Assembly: GCA_019918135.1 (NCBI GenBank)
Contig: WBZZ01005989.1
Span: forward strand, 50,001-105,000
Source of the DNA: Paulinella micropora
Taxonomy: Eukaryota; Cercozoa; Imbricatea; Euglyphida; Paulinellidae
Reading direction: 5' to 3'
Length of the DNA: 55,000 nucleotides
Of the stretch, positions 31,425 to 42,142 are shown one piece after another. Every line of letters starts with the position of its first letter. Positions within the stretch are counted from its first letter, which is position 1. Both the position numbers and the translations under genes were made by a program. The notes below the pieces were generated by a model. It searched no databases and was not told the origin of the DNA. It saw only the letters and a list, made by a program, of their open reading frames with translations.

Positions 31425-31825
31425 ATGTCTTCCAGTTCCTGCGCAACTTGCGGCCACGCGACAACCGCTCCCGCCAAGGAGAGGAAAGAGCGCAAACCAA
31501 GAGCGCCGTCCGCGTATAACAGTTTCTTTAAGGTCAGTCTTTTTCTCTTTTGAAACTATTGCTGATATTTTTTGTCCAAACTTAGGACCAGATGGCTACG
31601 CCCGAAGTCAAGGCCATGCAGCACAAGGAACGCATGAAGTACATCAGCGAGAAGTGGAACGAGCAAAAGTCGAAGCATGCTACTCCTGCGTCTGCCGTCG
31701 CGAACACCCACCAGCACAGGCACAGGCTCAGAGCGACACACTGCCGGCTGGCCGTCCCGTGCTGGTCTGGTCGATCTGATCAGCGCGCACATGCCCAGGC
31801 CGAACGCATCCGAGAGATGATCTGA
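31425..31825 (+). CDS. HMG-box/YABBY-like small DNA-binding protein, one intron
   Basis: Exon 1 is 31425-31532 (36 codons) and exon 2 is 31586-31825, split by a 53-nt GT-AG intron; joining restores a 115-aa protein. It has a CATCG cysteine pair, then KERKPRAPSAYNSFFK joined to DQMATPEVKAMQHKERMKY and ISEKWNEQ. The P-R-A-P-S-A-Y-N-x-F block and the following helices match the HMG-box/YABBY pattern, seen in host chromatin proteins and in packaging-associated proteins of large DNA viruses. The tail is His/Arg-rich. The gene is convergent with the SET gene (32 bp apart). Confidence 0.65.
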
Positions 31826-31856
31826 GTCAGCGAGTCCTTTGGTCTCGCCTTGTACA

Positions 31857-32662
31857 TTAAAGGATTCGATGAGATTCTGTGCCAGCACTCTGGATTGCAT
31901 TTTGTACTTGTTCCGGACCCGGCCCGTGACAACCGGTGTCAAGGCAAAGAAGACGGAAAACTTGAATGAGCTCTGGTAGAAGAGCAGCTCCCTCCTCACT
32001 CATCGAAACTGACTTTGTCAGCGGCTGAATACTGACAGACAAGCTTCGGATGAGTGCTTCCTTCTCGGACGACGACAGTGAAATTGACTTCGGAGGCAAT
32101 GGATATTTATCTGGAGGCACAATAAAAAAAAGCTGGCGCCCTTCCGCCCTGTCAAGTGCCCACACAGGAATAGTTTTCCCGAGTTTGAACGATGCAGCGT
32201 CCTTCATCCAGTCAGGATGTCCATCGCTGGGGCTAGTAGTTACTGACAAGTTTGGGTTCTCTCGGTACGTGAGAAAAATTTGCTGGTTCTTGCCGACTTC
32301 ATGTGTCAGTCTCACTACTTGATCCAGCTTGCACACCTTGGCATTAGACGATCTGGTCCGGCCGTTGAAAGCAACACAAGCGCTGTTGAGTAAATGCATA
32401 GGATTCCTGCTGTTTTTGCTTATGAAGTCGATAGGCTGCATCCCAACACATAGAGTATTGTAAACTTTCATGGTGTAGTGCTGTGCGAAAACAGCGTCAG
32501 TGTCCGGTCCCAAAGGAATTCCGCCAGGGCCCAACTCTCCCAGAGCGAAGCCAGCAGGCAGCGCCGTGTCTGCGAAGACACCAACACCGCCTTTTCCTTC
32601 CAAATATCTTACAGATATCGGTGCCTTCCTGGCGGTGTGCAACATACTGGACATGACCACAC
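31857..32662 (-). CDS. SET-domain protein, cassette 2
   Basis: An intron acceptor (T-run then AG) precedes 32662, so an upstream exon is likely; the first ATG in frame is at 32654. The domain reads GKGGVGVFADTALPAGFAL, then QPIDFISKNSRNPMHLLNSA, then THEVGKNQQIFLTYREN, the order of the SET domain's N-terminal, N-H-like and C-terminal blocks. A C-terminal region (IVPPDKYPLPPKSISLSSSE) matches the cassette 1 copy (IVPEKEHPLPLKSISLLHEA). Unlike copy 1 there is no transposase part downstream; the gene ends at 31857. SET enzymes are protein lysine methyltransferases; activity here is not shown, and the canonical NHS motif is weak. Confidence 0.65.
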
Positions 32663-32954
32663 CTAAAAAAAAAATCAAGACAGAAACAATTAGAAACAAT
32701 TAAGAAAAAACAAAAACATCATTTTCTGACGTTTCACGCGAGTGAAGACAAACAGGGACGGCGTTTGGGTAGGAGAGAAATGTAAATGGAACTAGACAGA
32801 ACAATACATATACATGTGGGTGGGGGGAGGGGGGGGGGGTTGGTTGTTGAGCATGTATAATGTAGATCACGAAGAAGAAGGAGAAGAAGAAGAAGAAGAA
32901 GAAGAAGAAGAAGAAGAAGAAGAAGAAGAAGAAGAAGAAGAAGAAGAAGAAGAA

Positions 32955-32986
<32 letters not shown>

Positions 32987-33167
32987 AGAAAAAGAAGAAG
33001 AAGCAAACATAGAGAAAAAAAGAAAGAGTAAGAGAGAGAGAAAGAGAGGAAGAGAGAAAGAGAGAGAACCAGGCCTGGTTTGAACCAGGCTGATGACGTG
33101 CTGCTCGATGAGGATTGCGGTTGACTATACAACTGCTAAACAAACAAAAAACACAAGAAACGCCATC

Positions 33168-33216
<49 letters not shown>

Positions 33217-33446
33217 AAAAGGAAAGGAGAAGAAGAACAGGAATAAGAAGAAGGACGAGGAGGAGGAGGAGCAGGGAAAAAAAAAGAACAAGAATAAGAA
33301 TAATAATAATAAGAAGAAGAAAGTGTAAATGAGTCTATGTATACACATATGTCTGTACGCATGATTGTTTTGCTGTGCTACTGGAAGAACAGACAGGAAA
33401 AAAAAACCATCATGATTCCTGCTTAATATAAGCTTTAAAAATATAA
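32663..33446. repeat. Simple-sequence region: (AAG)n, (GA)n, (AGT)n
   Basis: (GAA)n at about 32872-33003, AG-rich sequence to 33068, (AGT)n at 33170-33216 and mixed AAG/AAT to 33325. A G-run is at 32819-32840. No gene is supported; the reading frames here are Glu- or Phe-only runs. The upstream exon of the SET gene should lie in this region but was not identified. Confidence 0.8.
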
Positions 33447-34225
33447 GAAAACATAAAATTATTTACAATTTTTGTATATCAACTGCACACCAACTGCACA
33501 AATCTTGGCTAATTTAAAAATTCAATCATGGCCAACGACAAAGGTTTGTGCACAGCTATTATAAAAACAAATACACAAAACAACAAAGCACAGGCATTCC
33601 GGCTCAAGTTGAGCTTCAGAAGAGCTGGAAACATAAAATCGTTTACAATACTTTGGTTTCCCCTGCACACCAACTGCACAAATCTTGGCTAAAATTCAAA
33701 CATGGCCAACGACAAAGGTTTGTGCACTGCTATTATAAAAACAAATACACAAAACAACAAAGCACAGGCATTCCGGCTCAAGTTGAGCTTCAGAAAGAGC
33801 CGGAAACATAAAATCGTTTACAATACTTTGGTTTCCCCTGCACACCAACTGCACAAATCTTGGCTAAAATTCAATCATGGCCAACGACAAAGGTTTGTGC
33901 ACTGCTATTATAAAAACAAATACACAAAACAACAAAGCACATGCATTCCGGCTCAAGTTGAGCTTCAGAAAGAGCCGGAAACATAAAATCGTTTACAATA
34001 CTTTGGTTTCCCCTGCACACCAACTGCACAAATCTTGGCTAAAATTCAAACATGGCCAACGACAAAGGTTTGTGCACTGCTATTATAAAAACAAATACAC
34101 AAAACAACAAAGCACAGGCATTCCGGCTCAAGTTGAGCTTCAGAAAGAGCCGGAAACATAAAATCGTTTACAATACTTTGGTTTCCACTGCACATTCAAT
34201 GCACAAAGTTTTGCTAAAATTCAGA
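33447..34225 (+). repeat. Satellite 2, 175-bp tandem repeat with nested hairpin
   Basis: Anchor CATGGCCAACGACAAAGG is at 33527, 33701, 33876 and 34051 (periods 174-175), with a diverged CATGGCCGACCC at 34226 and a partial copy before the first. Each monomer has an outer pair TTTGTGCA / TGCACAAA and an inner stem TTCCGGCTC / GAGCCGGAA (33771-33779 and 33797-33805). The first monomer has GAGCTGGAA, which still pairs through G-U. The array sits between the SET gene and the second multi-exon gene, as satellite 1 does in cassette 1. Confidence 0.9.
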
Positions 34226-34640
34226 CATGGCCGACCCAGAGACTGTATCTTCAGATTGCAACAACGGAGCTGTTTTCTCAGACAAAATTCATTGCAAACG
34301 AAAGGCCACACGCAAACAACATAGTGCAAATGTTTTCGTGGCATGGCACCAGCCGGCTGGACAGATAGGCCTCATAATCCAACCAGAAACGAGCGTTTTT
34401 GGGTTTGTTTTTGTGCATCGTTTTCTGCTGCCAGACCCAAGAAAAAAAAAAGCAAGATCATTCCGGCTCAAGTTAAGACTCACCAAGAGCAGGAAATATG
34501 TTTTCATTTCAAATCTTGCAATAATGTTGGCGTTCTACGTGCAACAACGTGGCGCTCCACTACCTCCTCTCGAGAAAAAATTTGGTGTTGTGGTCGTACT
34601 TTGAACAACTTCCCGTAAATTCTACTTCAACCAACTTACC
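34226..34640 (+). other. Diverged end of satellite 2 with an open frame
   Basis: From the last monomer an ORF of 125 codons reads MADPETVSSDCNNGAVFSDK, GLIIQPETSVFGFVFVHRFL and then SFRLKLRLTKSRKYVFISNL, the last part corresponding to a degenerate monomer (hairpin TTCCGGCTC / GAGCAGGAA with one mismatch at 34460-34495). It occupies the place of the first exons of copy 1 but shows no clear similarity to them. Could be a first exon of copy 2 or a chance frame. Confidence 0.35.
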
Positions 34641-34704
34641 CGCCTTCTCTTGATCCCGCCTACCCGTCGCCAGTGTGTGAGTCTTCACTCTCCCCCGTGT
34701 CCAA

Positions 34705-34764
34705 GTGTCCTCCTTCTTCTTCTTCTTCTTCTCTTTTCTGTTCTTCTTCTTCTTCTTCTTGTTT

Positions 34765-34797
<33 letters not shown>

Positions 34798-35070
34798 TTC
34801 TTATATTTTCTGTTGTTGTTGTTGTTGTTCTTCTTCTTCTTCTTCTTCTTCTTCTTCTTCTTCTTCTTCTTCTTCTTCTTCTCTTTTCTGTTCTTCTTCT
34901 TCTTCTTCTTCTTCTTCTTCTTCTCTTTTCTGTTGTTGTTGTTGTTGTTGTAACTTGTTGTTGTTGGACTGGTATACATACATATACACACATACATCCA
35001 TACATACAAACATACAAAGATTCATACATACATACATACTTCTTCTTCTTCTTCTTTTTCTTCTTCTTCT

Positions 35071-35165
<95 letters not shown>

Positions 35166-35430
35166 TTCTTCTTCTTCTTCTTCTTCTCTTTTCTGTTGTT
35201 GTTGTTGTTGTTGTTGTTCTTCTTCTTCTTCTTCTTCTTCTTCTTCTTCTTCTTCTTCTCTTTTCTGTTCTTCTTCTTCTTCTTCTTCTTCTTCTCTTTT
35301 CTGTTGTTGTTGTTGTTGTTGTTGTTGTTGTAGCTTGTTGTTGTTGGACTGGTATACATACATATACACACATACATAGATACATTTTATTACATACAAA
35401 CATACAAACTTTCATACATACATACATACT

Positions 35431-35495
<65 letters not shown>

Positions 35496-35641
35496 TTGTT
35501 CTTCTTCTCTTTTCTGTTGTTGTTGTTGTTGTTGTTCTTCTTCTTCTTCTTCTTCTTCTTCTTCTTCTTCTTTTCTGTTCTTCTTCTTCTTCTTCTTCTT
35601 CTTCTTCTTCTTCTTCTTCTTCTTCTTCTTCTTCTCTTTTC

Positions 35642-35674
<33 letters not shown>

Positions 35675-35763
35675 AACTTGTTGTTGTTGGACTGGTATAC
35701 ATACATATACACACATACATAGATACATACATACAAACATACAAACTTTCATACATACATACA

Positions 35764-35795
<32 letters not shown>

Positions 35796-35920
35796 CTTCT
35801 TCTTCTTCTTCTTCTTCTTCTTCTCCCCCTCCTCCTCCTCCTCCTCCTTTTCCTTCTTCTTCTTCTTCTTCTTCTTCTTCTTCTTCTTCTTCTTCTTGTC
35901 TTTTCTGTTGTTGTTGTTGT
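34705..35920. repeat. Higher-order repeat of (TTC)n, (TTG)n and (CATA)n
   Basis: Three blocks, about 360 bp apart, repeat the series TTC triplets, CTTTTCTGTTG, TTG triplets, AACTTGTTGTTGTTGGACTGG, then tetranucleotide ACAT/CATA sequence. The non-repetitive GGACTGGTATACATACATAT lies at about 34968, 35346 and 35689. The blocks were copied as units, not grown separately. It fills the region expected to be introns of the second multi-exon gene. Confidence 0.9.
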
Positions 35921-35966
35921 TGCTGATGTTGTTGATGTTGGGACGGGGGGAAGCTTGCTGTTGAAG

Positions 35967-36108
35967 CTGACGACGGACGACAACAAGGTCCGAGGGAGCC
36001 TTGGTACTCAACGTCAGGCTGACCAAGTACCACGATTTTCTGTTGGGCCCCAAGACGCAAGTGGAAACCTGCGAATGGGAAACAGCAAGCGCTCCTGGGT
36101 CTCTCTCC

Positions 36109-36141
<33 letters not shown>

Positions 36142-38160
36142 CCCCCCCCCTCTCTCTCCCCCCAGTCCCACCCTCACGCCATCCACTGTCCCTTCCCCCC
36201 CCCCCCCTTCCCTGTCCCCTGCAGGCTCCGCCTTATTCTTGCATCGTCGCCCACCATTGGCGCAAAAGGGTCAAGCCGACAGAAACCGAAGTAAAAATTC
36301 CTTCTGCCTCTCTCTCTCTCTCTCTCTCTCTGACAGGTCTCTCTCTCTCTCTCGCCCTCTATCTCTCTAATAGTATTTCTGTCATTGTCTTCCTCTCCCA
36401 CCCCCCCTTTTTTTTATTCTTTCTTTCTTCTTCTTTTTCTTCTTCTTCCTGCAGTGTCTCTCTCCCCCCCCCCCACCTCTCTTTCTCTCTCTTTTGTTGT
36501 TAATATTGTTGTTATTATTTATTGATTTGTTGTTAATTTATTCTTTCTTTCCTCAATTTAGGCACCAAACGCTACATCATGGCCGTTCGGGAAGTCGACA
36601 CCACCGGGGACGGGGTTGCAGACTCGAAGCATCTGCAGCTGCTGGGCTTTTACGTTTTCAACTACAAGCGCTCCGTCTACCTTGGAGATTCACCCTTGGA
36701 CTTCGACAAAGATATAGCCCCCTTGTTTAAGCCGTACGTTGGGAATCCCACCATCCCCCCCCTTCTTCGCAAGTGGAGAAAGCTGGAGTTCCTTCTGGCG
36801 GACTGTGCTGCCGAAGCAAATGTACATACACACATTCTTTCTTTTCCTTCCTTTCTTTTTCTTTCTTTCTTTCTTTCTTTTTTCTTTCTTTTTTTCTTTC
36901 TTTTTTTCTTTTTTTCTTTCTTTCTTTCTTTTTTTCTTTCTTTGTCTTTACCTCTCCCCCCCCCCCCCCCCACCTTGTCGTTTAGAAACTCCCCAAGTCC
37001 AACTCCGCCGCCGTGACTATGCCGCGAAATTCTCTCAGGGTCAAAAACCTCAAAAATGGTCAGGCTGTTTCTTGCCTTGCCTCGCAAGTCTGAGTTTTAT
37101 GTGTGTGTATATGCAGAAACTACTGCAGGCATGGACGGAGACGAGGAGGAGGTCGAGGAGGTTATAATGCCGGAGCCAGCAACCAAAAAGCCCAAGACCA
37201 ACAACAAAAGTAAGGAAACTCATTTGATTTTCGTCCATCGTTGCATATTGCTGCTGCATTTATGTCCGGACTTTATGGTGTGTGTCAATTATGTGTAGAA
37301 ACTCCGTCGGGGGGCAAGAAGCCCAAAGACAAGTCCAAGTCTGTGAGTAAGGTAAAGCTTCTAATATTACATAATCTCACATAATCTGCTTTAGCTTTCC
37401 GTATGCAAACGCTGTTCGCTTTTATTTCTGCAAATACATTGTGGGTGCAGAAGGCGGAGGAGGAGGAGGAGGAGGAGGGAGGAGAAGCGCCTGCCTCCCT
37501 TACCGCGGGCCAGGTTGAAGCCATGCTAGCGATCGCACTAGGCAAGCACACTCAGAACATAACTAAGTTGTTAGAAGACAGACAGCAGCAAGAACGGGAA
37601 AGACAGGCAAAAGAAGCACAGGAAAAAGAACAAGAAGAAAAACAAAAGCAAAAAGCAGAACAAACAAAACACAATAAGATAAAGGGTAGTAAGAAAAATA
37701 CTCCACGTGTGCAAGAGGCAGATGAGGGCGAGGCAGAGGATGGTGAGGATGAACCGGTTGAGAAGAAAATCACCAAAACCGGCAACAAACCACAACCTCC
37801 AGCAATTGACAAGGAGGATCTGTTGGAGAGAATGGTAGAGAGATTGTGTGAGAGGGTAGGCATAGCGGTCACGTCCGGATCCCCTGCACGCAGCACCGCT
37901 GCCAGCACTGTCACCAACTTGCCAGCCTCGCCCGCCGGAGGCAACCCATACTTTGATTTCGCCTTGGCGTCCATGGCAATGCGGCGCTCGTAAAGGTACT
38001 CGGTCGCTGCATGTTGCCTTAAATATTTTGTCTGTTTATGTAGGCGACACTGAAGGCTATGTGATGGTGGGGGCTGTTAGTCAGTCAGATCAAGTTCAAA
38101 TCCAACAAGAGCTAGCTGTCTTGGATGGGCAGCTATTTTTTTACCTTGAAAACAAGTAGA
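35967..38160 (+). CDS. Multi-exon unknown gene, copy 2
   Basis: Exons match copy 1 in order: 35967-36098 (LTTDDNKVRGS, then, after a one-base shift, LNVRLTKYHDFLLGPKTQVE), 36225-36290 (SCIVAHHWRKRVKPTETE), 36562-36821 (YIMAVREVDTTGDGVADSKH, SPLDFDKDIAPLFKPYVGNP), 37117-37209 (acidic, then PEPATKKPKTNNK), 37299-37351 (PSGGKKPKDKSKSVSK) and 37451-37993 (Glu-rich, Gln/Lys coiled coil, DLLERMVERLCERVG, FDFALASMAMRRS). A donor at 37991 and an exon at 38044-38160 (YVMVGAVSQSDQVQIQQELA) give an alternative end. The D-T-T-G-D-G-V-A-D loop keeps the Ca-loop-like spacing of copy 1. Introns are packed with (TC)n, (CTTT)n and C runs. The frameshift in the first exon suggests partial decay. Confidence 0.65.
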
Positions 38161-38814
38161 AATACAAACATCGCCGCTTATGCCGCTTTGTGCCTTCCCT
38201 TTTTTGTCGGTGCCTTGACTTGGGTTAGCGTTCGCTGTGTGACCGTGACAGCACGCACGCCCAAGTCAAGTCACAAAGTCATTCTATATGGCTGACAATA
38301 AGTGAAATGTCAGGAAATAATGATAATTTAGTAATTATATCGATTGTCTGCCATTTTACGCTGATTTTGTAGCAGAGGACGCACGACTATGCTCTGACTT
38401 GGGTGTAGTTGTGTAGTACACTGCTGAGTCAGTGCAAGTCTGCGCCCGTGGCTCCAAGTCCGTAAACATTCTTAGAATGAGATCAGACTGCAATAGTAAA
38501 TAGTTGCAAACATTAAAAACATGTTTTCCTGCATCGCCCTTGAATTTGCTATCAAAACCCGCTGATTTGACATGTACGAAAACTCGAAAAATACGTATGT
38601 CAGACAGGTCCGGACCGCCCTCCGGAGTACTGTTGAAGTGAAGTCAAAGTCAGTCTAAATTAATAAAAACATGTTTTAATATCGTTTTAATAAGTTTTCC
38701 TAGCATCGGCATCGTTTCTACACGTATCCTGAGAGTTTTGAAAAAACCAGCCAAAACCTTAGAAAATTTGGGAAAAAATGGGATCCCAAAGTTACGCGAT
38801 TCCTTTGTTGAGGG
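38161..38814. other. Non-coding 3' flank of cassette 2
   Basis: No gene seen. About 38608-38700 matches 25340-25425 (ATTAATAAAAACATGTTTTA and a GGTCCGGACCG-like block), so the cassette duplication extends into the 3' flank. Confidence 0.55.
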
Positions 38815-40600
38815 TGAGGGGCGCGCTGAAAAAGTACAATTTTCTTTTAATTAAATTTCGACAGTCTTAGGCTTTGTCACCCGAGGGAATGGGAGGAGAC
38901 AGGGAGAAGCCGACGAGAGGGGAAAGGGAGAGGGAAGGGGGAAAACAGATGGAAGAAAGAGGAGAGAGGGAAGGGAGAAGAAAAAGGGAAGAAGAGGGGG
39001 GGGGGGGGGAGGAAGACGGAATGAGCTAAACCCCCGTCCGACCCATGCACCTGAGAACGAGCACGCCCCCCCTTCCTCGTGCGCCCATCTGAGAAGAAGG
39101 AGCAGCGGGGAGAGGAAAGGGCGCGCCGCAGAAGTACAATCTACGCTGAATTAAATTTCGACAGTCTTAGGCTTGGCAACCGGGGGTGGGGGGGGGGGGG
39201 GGCTAGCAAATGGACGGGGGGAAGGATAGAAGGGAGGGAGGAAGATAGAGGGAAGGGGGAGGATTTGCATCCCCCCCCCCCCTTACCTATGCACCTGTCT
39301 GAGAACAAGCAGCACACCCCTACCCCCTCGTGCGCCTGTCTGAGAAGAAGGGGCAGCGGGGAGAGGGAAGGGCGGGAAGGAGAGGAAGAAGAGGCGTGCT
39401 AAAAAAGTACAAATTTCTTTAATTAAATTTCGACCGTTTTAGGCTTGGCACCCGGTGGCTAGCAAATGGACGGGAGAAGATAGAAACAGGGGGGGGGGAG
39501 ACGGAACGAGCTGAATCCCCGTCCGAGAACTACTAGGAGAGAGAGGAGCGGGGGAGGATTTTCATGCCCCCCCAACCCATGCACCTGTCTGAGAAGAAGG
39601 AGCAGCGGGGAGAGGGAAGGCAGGAAGGAGAGGGAGGGGGAAGAGGCGCGCTAAAAAAGTACAATTTTTTTGTTAATTAAATTTTGACCGTCTTAGGCTT
39701 GGCATCCGGGGGCTAGCAAATGGATGGAGGGAGGATAGAGGCAGGGGAGGGAAGACAGGGTGAAGGGGGAGGAAGACGGAATGAGCTAAACCCCCCGTCC
39801 GAGAGCTACTAGGAGAGAGGGGTGGGGAGGTTCTCATGCCTCCCAATCCATGCACCTGTCTGAACGAACAGCAAACCCCACCCCCCCTTGTGCGCCTGTC
39901 TGAGAGAACAAGGAGCAGCGGTGAGAGGGAAGGCGGCAAAGAGAAGGGAGGGGGGAGGGGCGCGCTGAAAAAGTACAAATTGTTTTATTATGCTTCTCCC
40001 CCCAACTTATGCACCTGTCTGAGAACGAGCACGTCCCTTCTTCCTCGTGTGCCTATCGGAGAAGAAGGAGCAGCGGGGAGAGGAAAAGGCGCACTGAAAA
40101 AAGTACAATTTTTTATTAAATTTCGACCGTCTTAAGCTTGGTACTTGGGGGGGGGGGGGGGGCTAGCAAATGGACGGGGGTAGGGTAGAAGGAGGAGCAG
40201 CGGTGAGAAGGAAGACGGAGGAGACATGGTGGGGCGGAAGGGAGAGGGAAGGGGGGGGGGGGGGGGGGGGGAAGACGAGATGAGCCAAATCCCCGTCCGA
40301 GAACTACTAGGAGAGAGTTGGACTGGGGAGGGTTTCATGCCCCCCCCAACCCATGCACCTGCCTGAGAACGAGCACGCCCCTCCCTCCTCGTGCGCCCAT
40401 CTGAGAAGAAGGAGCAGCGGGGAGAGGGAAGGTGGGAAAGAGAGGGAGGAGGAAGGGGCGCGCTAAAAAATTACATATTTTTCTAATTAAATTTCGACCG
40501 TCTTAGGCTTGGCATCCGGGGGCTAGCAAATGCACCAAGAAAGTGCAAGATACGATGGATTAAAGCTCGACGGTCTTACATTGCAGCCAGCACGTTGGCG
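38815..40600. repeat. Tandem/dispersed ~130-370-bp repeat with GCGCGCT..GTACAA core
   Basis: Repeats start with GCGCGCTRAAAAAGTACAA at about 38820, 39120, 39393, 39645, 39959, 40087 and 40456, followed in most by TTAAATTTCGACNGTCTTAG and CTTGGCA, then purine runs, CTGAGAAGAAGGAGCAGCGG and, in some, GAGAACTACTAGGAGAGAG. Spacing varies because G and purine runs vary. Related single pieces are at 40555, 41610, 43430 and 53690. Read on the minus strand, the core ends a frame as AKPKTVEI-stop in several copies. Confidence 0.85.
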
Positions 40601-40700
40601 CGGGCTGAAGGGGAGCAAAAATAAGTAAACTTTTTTAGGGGAGCCCACAAGGGGGGGCGCGCCCGCCCCCCCCCCCCCTCCCCTTTTTCCTTCCTTCCCT

Positions 40701-40730
40701 TGAGCCCCCTGAGCCCGGGGGGCTCAAAGA
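40701..40730. repeat. GC-rich palindrome 1
   Basis: TTGAGCCCCC and GGGGGCTCAA with a short centre, embedded in a pyrimidine-to-purine strand switch. Same type at 49476, 52025, 53929, 53960 and 54080. Confidence 0.7.
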
Positions 40731-42142
40731 ACAGGGGAAGGGCAAGGGGGAAGGGAGAGAGCGCAGAAGCTACCAAAAAAAATGAAACGCCTCAACTGAG
40801 CTTCGCGATGCCGGGCGCCCCCCCCCCCCCCCCCCCTTCTCCCTTGTCGAGACTCCGGCTGAACGAATACATTTCTTTTTGGTACATTCTTGATGACGCT
40901 TTTAGCAAAGGCGGCTTGGCGGTCTGTGTGATATGGCTGAAAAGGCAACGTTTTCAGGCTTTTCTGGCAATACCTCCCTTTCTAGCCATAATATCATTCC
41001 AGGCGCACCGATACGTGAATTTGGCGACAAATTTTGTGCAAAAAAAGAAGAAAAAAAAAAGAGAAAAATCTCCCTGCTCGAAAAAAAGGGGAAGGGGAAC
41101 GGAGGGAAGAGAGGAGAGGGAGGGAAGAGGGAGGGGAGAGGGAAGAGGGAGGAAAACCCTCCCCCCTTTCGTTTGTTTAAAGGGCTGGGGAGGAAGGAGA
41201 GAGAGGGGCGCCCCCGTTCTCTTCCCCGGGTTTTTCCCCCGCCCCGCCTTTCCTCCCCCTCCCCCTTCTCTACCCCCTCCCACTTATCTCCCCGCTCCCT
41301 CTTGCCTCCAAAGGGGGAGAGAGTGCGCAAGACTTGTCCTTTGCGCAACAACAAAAAATTTTGGCGCGCGTTTCTTCCGCGGGGTAACATATGTTACCCC
41401 GCGGAAAGAGACTGGAGCGGCCCGTTCATTTGGCGCTAAGTTTTGCACGCCTGTATGATACGACCGGAAAAGGCAGTGCTTCCAGTTCTTTCCGGTAGAA
41501 CTGCATTTTTAGCTATATCACTCCCAAAATTGACCATATCACTGAGAGAGGGAGAGGGAAGGGGGGGAGGGAGAGGGACGGGCGCCAAGATTTATAAAAT
41601 TTCTTTTTATTAAAACTTGACAAAATCTTACAGTTGGCAGCGGGGTTCCGGATGATGTCCAGGCTGCCGATCGCAGAGAATGCAACTGGCCCTCGCTACT
41701 GACTTCGCCTCGCTCGGGCGCCGGGAGAGATTGATCTCCTCAACCGACGAGGCCAGCCAGAAGAAGAAGTAGAGCTGTTGATTGTCTTGGCGCGCCCCCT
41801 ATTTTAGTTTTCAGTACCAATATTAAAACTGTGTCAAGGATTTTTGTACATTTTTAGCCGCTCCCCCTCCAACAAGTAAGAATTTTTCCCGGAGGGAAGC
41901 AGATACGGACCAAACGAAATTAGGCGCAAAAGTTTGACATTTTTTTTGGGGCAAAGGGGGAGAGGGGGGGGGAGGGGGGCCGACGCACGCGCCCGCCCCC
42001 CCCCCCCCCCCGCCCCCCAAACCGCCTGCATATACAAAGAAAGAAAAAAATCTTTCTTTTTGAAAGAATATTACGTAAATGAGAATTGCACGTATGAGGT
42101 CAAATTGGTCAGACATACACGCTTGAGGAGACGCCACAACTC
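40731..42142. other. Repeat-rich intergenic region
   Basis: Purine and G/C runs with no gene supported. A ~75-bp block occurs at 40926-41000 and, diverged, at 41452-41530 (GATATGGCTGAAAAGGCAAC against GATACGACCGGAAAAGGCAG). At 41368-41408 GTAACATATGTTAC is a perfect palindrome extended by GCGGG arms. Confidence 0.5.

Noticed and set aside
31556..31999. 147-codon minus-strand ORF
   Set aside because: Antisense to HMG-like exon 2 and the end of the SET gene; composition not coding-like.
32700..35986. Long Phe/Ser/Leu and Lys/Arg/Glu ORFs
   Set aside because: Translations of AAG/TTC microsatellites on both strands; none has a non-repetitive core.
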